From the NCBI RefSeq assembly GCF_001426865.1, contig NZ_LMFO01000030.1, positions 124,001-188,000 of the forward strand: a DNA stretch of 64,000 nucleotides, written 5' to 3'. Source of the stretch: Paenibacillus sp. Root52 (lineage in GTDB: Bacteria > Bacillota > Bacilli > Paenibacillales > Paenibacillaceae). The notes under the pieces were generated by a model, which was not told the origin of the DNA, did no database searches, and was given only the letters and a program-made list of their open reading frames with translations. The translations under genes were made by a program, and so were the position numbers. Positions 61,923-64,000 of this stretch are shown here, in pieces. Every line of letters starts with the position of its first letter. The stretch's first letter is position 1.

Positions 61923-62436
61923 AGGGTATGTACCTTTCTACTTCGAATTTATCGATGTGCTAGTTGCTCATGAACGTATACCTAATGTTACTCGATCGGT
62001 GATCATTTCAAATCGTACGCTGGCGTGAGATTATAGTCCGTCTTGAGTCTTAGGTGGAATTTTGTCGGATTCTACTGTGGTTAGGTGTTGCGAAGGAGCG
62101 GTCTGGAGCCATATTTGAGGAAATACAAATGTCGATTAAGCCGTTGATGTCGACCGAAAATCAAGAGTTTCGTTAATTGAATTTACGAGTTTACGTTCAC
62201 ATAACAGAGCTTAATGAAGTATGTCAGCGATATGAGCAAAAGCGACAATTTTACTTATCACGTTGAGTCATATTTAGGGTTCGTAGCGAGTCAACGATCA
62301 CGTTCTACGCGCTCTTTAGGGTGATATGAAATTATTTACAATTCATGCACAATCCACAGATTTCCTTTTTACAAATCGCTCCTATAATAGCAATCGTACA
62401 AGGTAATTTTGAGTAGAAACGTGGGAGTATGGGGGG

Positions 62437-62484
62437 ATGAGCCAGCAGGGGTTAAGCAACATTTTGCATCGATTCAATAAGTGA
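62437..62484 (+). CDS. Possible 15-aa leader peptide
   Basis: ATG 62437 follows a G-rich ribosome-binding-like sequence (GGGAGTATGGGGGG) and encodes MSQQGLSNILHRFNK. Its codons 9-12 are the left arm of an 11-bp inverted repeat and its stop lies in the loop. It is 110 nt before the stalk/propeller gene. Real translation is unproven. Confidence 0.25.
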   Translation: MSQQGLSNILHRFNK

Positions 62485-62509
62485 TTCTCACAACAAATGA
62501 TGCAAAATG
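62460..62509. repeat. 11-bp inverted repeat upstream of the stalk protein gene
   Basis: CATTTTGCATC (62460-62470) pairs exactly with GATGCAAAATG (62499-62509) across a 28-nt loop. No T run follows, so it is not a terminator. Candidate operator or leader hairpin. Confidence 0.55.
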
Positions 62510-62594
62510 CAGATCCGAGCAATACGCAGAACATGAACAGCAGGACACGACAAACAAGGCATATTATATGGGAAAAGAAGGGTGAACATAGCCA

Positions 62595-63995
62595 ATGGTA
62601 ATGAAAAAGGCGTTAGTAGTGTCCATGGTAGCCACAGCGTTAGGCACTTCTGTAGTAAGTGCGGTCTCGGCTGCTCCTGCCGTGAAACCTGTCTCCAATG
62701 CAGCTCAGATCCAACATTCCACGTTTACGATAAACGGTAGCACCATCACGATTCGTTCGATCGTTAAGAACGGTGAGACGTTAGTATCGCTTCGTGATGT
62801 AACGAAAGCCATCGGTGCACAGACCGAGGTACATAACGGAACCACAACCATCAAGTTAAATGAACATACTGTGCAGCTTGAGCAGAATTCCAAGCAATTC
62901 GTAGTTGACGGTACTACTACGAATCTGACCCAACCGGTTGCCCTTATTGGGGGAACGAGCTACGTTGCACTTCGTCCGCTCATTGCTGGAGTTGGCGGTA
63001 CACTTGTGAAGAGAGCCGGCGTACTTGAGATTAGCACGATTCCATTGTTGGCAGAAGCCGAGAGTCCACGTTTCGCTGGAACGGATAAGCTGATTGTATC
63101 CAAAAATGACGACAAGGGCAGATCGGACTATCTCGTGAATGCAACGAACGGTAAATATGAACTGTTGTTCACGACAGACGGCGGATCAGACCTCGTTATC
63201 TCCCCGAACGGTGACAGAGCGGTCTATACCAACGCCGAAGGAGCCGTCTACACCATTGACCTTAACACACAAAATTCAAAATTAATTACGAGTGATAACA
63301 GCATCAAGTCCGACCTGGTGTGGGCAGCAGATGGTAGTGCGATTTACTTTTTGCAAGGGGAGAAAGGATCGGTCATTGCCAAGCTGAAACTTGCTGATGG
63401 AGCCATTACCAAACTGGTGGAGGACAAGGTGGATTATAAAGAGAATTTGAACGTTTCCGCGGATGGCAAGAAATTTGTCTATACAGTAACGTCACTTAGC
63501 AAAGTGACTTCGGATTCAACGAATGTTGACGAAGATAATGTATCGATCGATTTCTCGTCTGATCAACAGCAGATTTATTCGTATAACATCGGTGATTCAA
63601 AACCTGAAGCGGTGAAACTCACCACTACAACCGATGACAAGCTGTTTGTATGGTCTGCAGATGGACAGAAGGCTTATTACGTTAGCGTACCGTCTACAGA
63701 GGGTAAGGCAACACTGATGTCTGTTGATTCATCCCAGAAGGTGAGCTTTGTGTATGCGGATTATGACGTAGAGCAAGTGATTCTGTCGAACGGAAAATTG
63801 GTTGTGCTTGCCGCTCAAGATGACAACAACAGCGTGATTTATTCCATCGATACGATCACAGGCAACCAGACGAAGCTATTCACGGTATCCTCGAACGTAT
63901 CCTCCATTGCGGTTGTTGGATCCCAGATTGCCGTAGTTGAGAATGGTCAGGTGTTGGTGAGTTCGGGACAGGGCTGGAGAGCCGTAACGAAGTAA
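62595..63995 (+). CDS. Secreted stalk-domain (copper amine oxidase N-terminal) and TolB-like propeller protein
   Basis: 466 aa. Signal peptide KKALVVSMVATALGTSVV, cut near VSAAPA. Residues about 40-150 are a Cu_amine_oxidN1 stalk domain, a surface domain very common in Paenibacillus: STITIRSIVKNGETLVSLRD, KLNEHTVQLEQNSKQ and YVALRPLIAGVGG are typical. The rest is a PD40/TolB-type propeller (DLVISPNGDRAVYTNAEGAV, DLVWAADGSAIYFLQG, NVSADGKKFVYTV, LFVWSADGQKAYYVS). It is not an oxidase; the stalk domain is structural. AAGGGTG precedes ATG 62595. It ends 5 nt before the window edge. Confidence 0.85.
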   Translation: MVMKKALVVSMVATALGTSVVSAVSAAPAVKPVSNAAQIQHSTFTINGSTITIRSIVKNGETLVSLRDVTKAIGAQTEVHNGTTTIKLNEHTVQLEQNSKQFVVDGTTTNLTQPVALIGGTSYVALRPLIAGVGGTLVKRAGVLEISTIPLLAEAESPRFAGTDKLIVSKNDDKGRSDYLVNATNGKYELLFTTDGGSDLVISPNGDRAVYTNAEGAVYTIDLNTQNSKLITSDNSIKSDLVWAADGSAIYFLQGEKGSVIAKLKLADGAITKLVEDKVDYKENLNVSADGKKFVYTVTSLSKVTSDSTNVDEDNVSIDFSSDQQQIYSYNIGDSKPEAVKLTTTTDDKLFVWSADGQKAYYVSVPSTEGKATLMSVDSSQKVSFVYADYDVEQVILSNGKLVVLAAQDDNNSVIYSIDTITGNQTKLFTVSSNVSSIAVVGSQIAVVENGQVLVSSGQGWRAVTK

Positions 63996-64000
63996 GGATT

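Larger units (their letters stand above)
61923..62594. other. 672-bp intergenic region
   Basis: No ORF above about 40 codons is convincing. A TATAAT at 62383-62388 lacks a good -35. Two 15-codon ORFs with ribosome-binding-like sequences begin at 62129 (MSIKPLMSTENQEFR, after GAGGAAA) and 62437. The latter runs into an inverted repeat described separately. ATCACGTT occurs twice about 45 bp apart near 62258-62302. No riboswitch is recognised. Confidence 0.5.

Noticed and set aside
1..64000. tRNA, rRNA, CRISPR arrays, transposases, integrases and phage genes
   Set aside because: None seen by eye on either strand; a covariance-model scan would be needed to exclude small RNAs.

Overview
The window looks like chromosomal DNA from a Paenibacillus-type Firmicute. 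The reasons are the dense set of YesM/YesN two-component pairs beside carbohydrate ABC transporters, AGGAGG-type ribosome binding sites, CcpA-type cre sites and a copper-amine-oxidase-type stalk protein. Genus is inferred from gene content only. I saw no rRNA, tRNA, CRISPR array, insertion sequence, integrase or phage genes.

Layout. 1-13.2 kb is mixed housekeeping and accessory: a partial secreted propeller protein, an Mrr-like membrane nuclease, fabV, an HTH-TPR regulator, two proteins sharing a repeated domain, a SUKH protein, a methyltransferase, a WYL regulator divergent from a GH1 phospho-glucosidase, a TIMP-like protein, and an AraC/LysE pair. 13.3-21.8 kb is a monosaccharide module: anchored binding protein, YesM-type kinase, YesN-type regulator, then a ChvE-MmsA-MmsB transporter, with cre sites before both halves. 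21.9-31.9 kb holds mgtE, an alkD-like/ogt repair operon, a CodA-like amidohydrolase, three GNAT acetyltransferases and several small unknown proteins.

32.0-41.6 kb is a xylan module: cytosolic GH10 xylanase, then regulator-kinase-regulator, binding lipoprotein and two LplB/YtcP-type permeases. 41.7-51.0 kb is again mixed: lipoprotein, purine nucleoside phosphorylase, a duplicated-domain protein with a SUKH gene, an 8-bp microsatellite, an ArsR-like/MFS operon, a GNAT, an MFS exporter and a flavin monooxygenase. 51.0-60.8 kb is a divergent glycan module: kinase and regulator on the minus strand; two permeases, a binding lipoprotein, a secreted GH43-like protein with a galactose-binding-type C-terminal domain and a cytosolic GH43 on the plus strand. 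Active-site patterns suggest beta-1,3-galactan or arabinogalactan. The end holds an alpha/beta hydrolase, a 670-bp gap and a secreted stalk/propeller protein.

Working together: the three sugar modules repeat one logic. A membrane kinase senses an extracellular sugar, sometimes through a binding protein. An AraC-type regulator then activates a nearby ABC importer, and cre sites put the importer under carbon catabolite control. Cytosolic glycosidases (GH10, GH43, GH1) finish the digestion.

The least expected items are a possible ATT-initiated permease gene, short ORFs with ribosome binding sites that run into inverted repeats, a nested inverted repeat with 16-bp ends, a three-copy domain spread over two adjacent genes, and a microsatellite that runs into a terminator arm.
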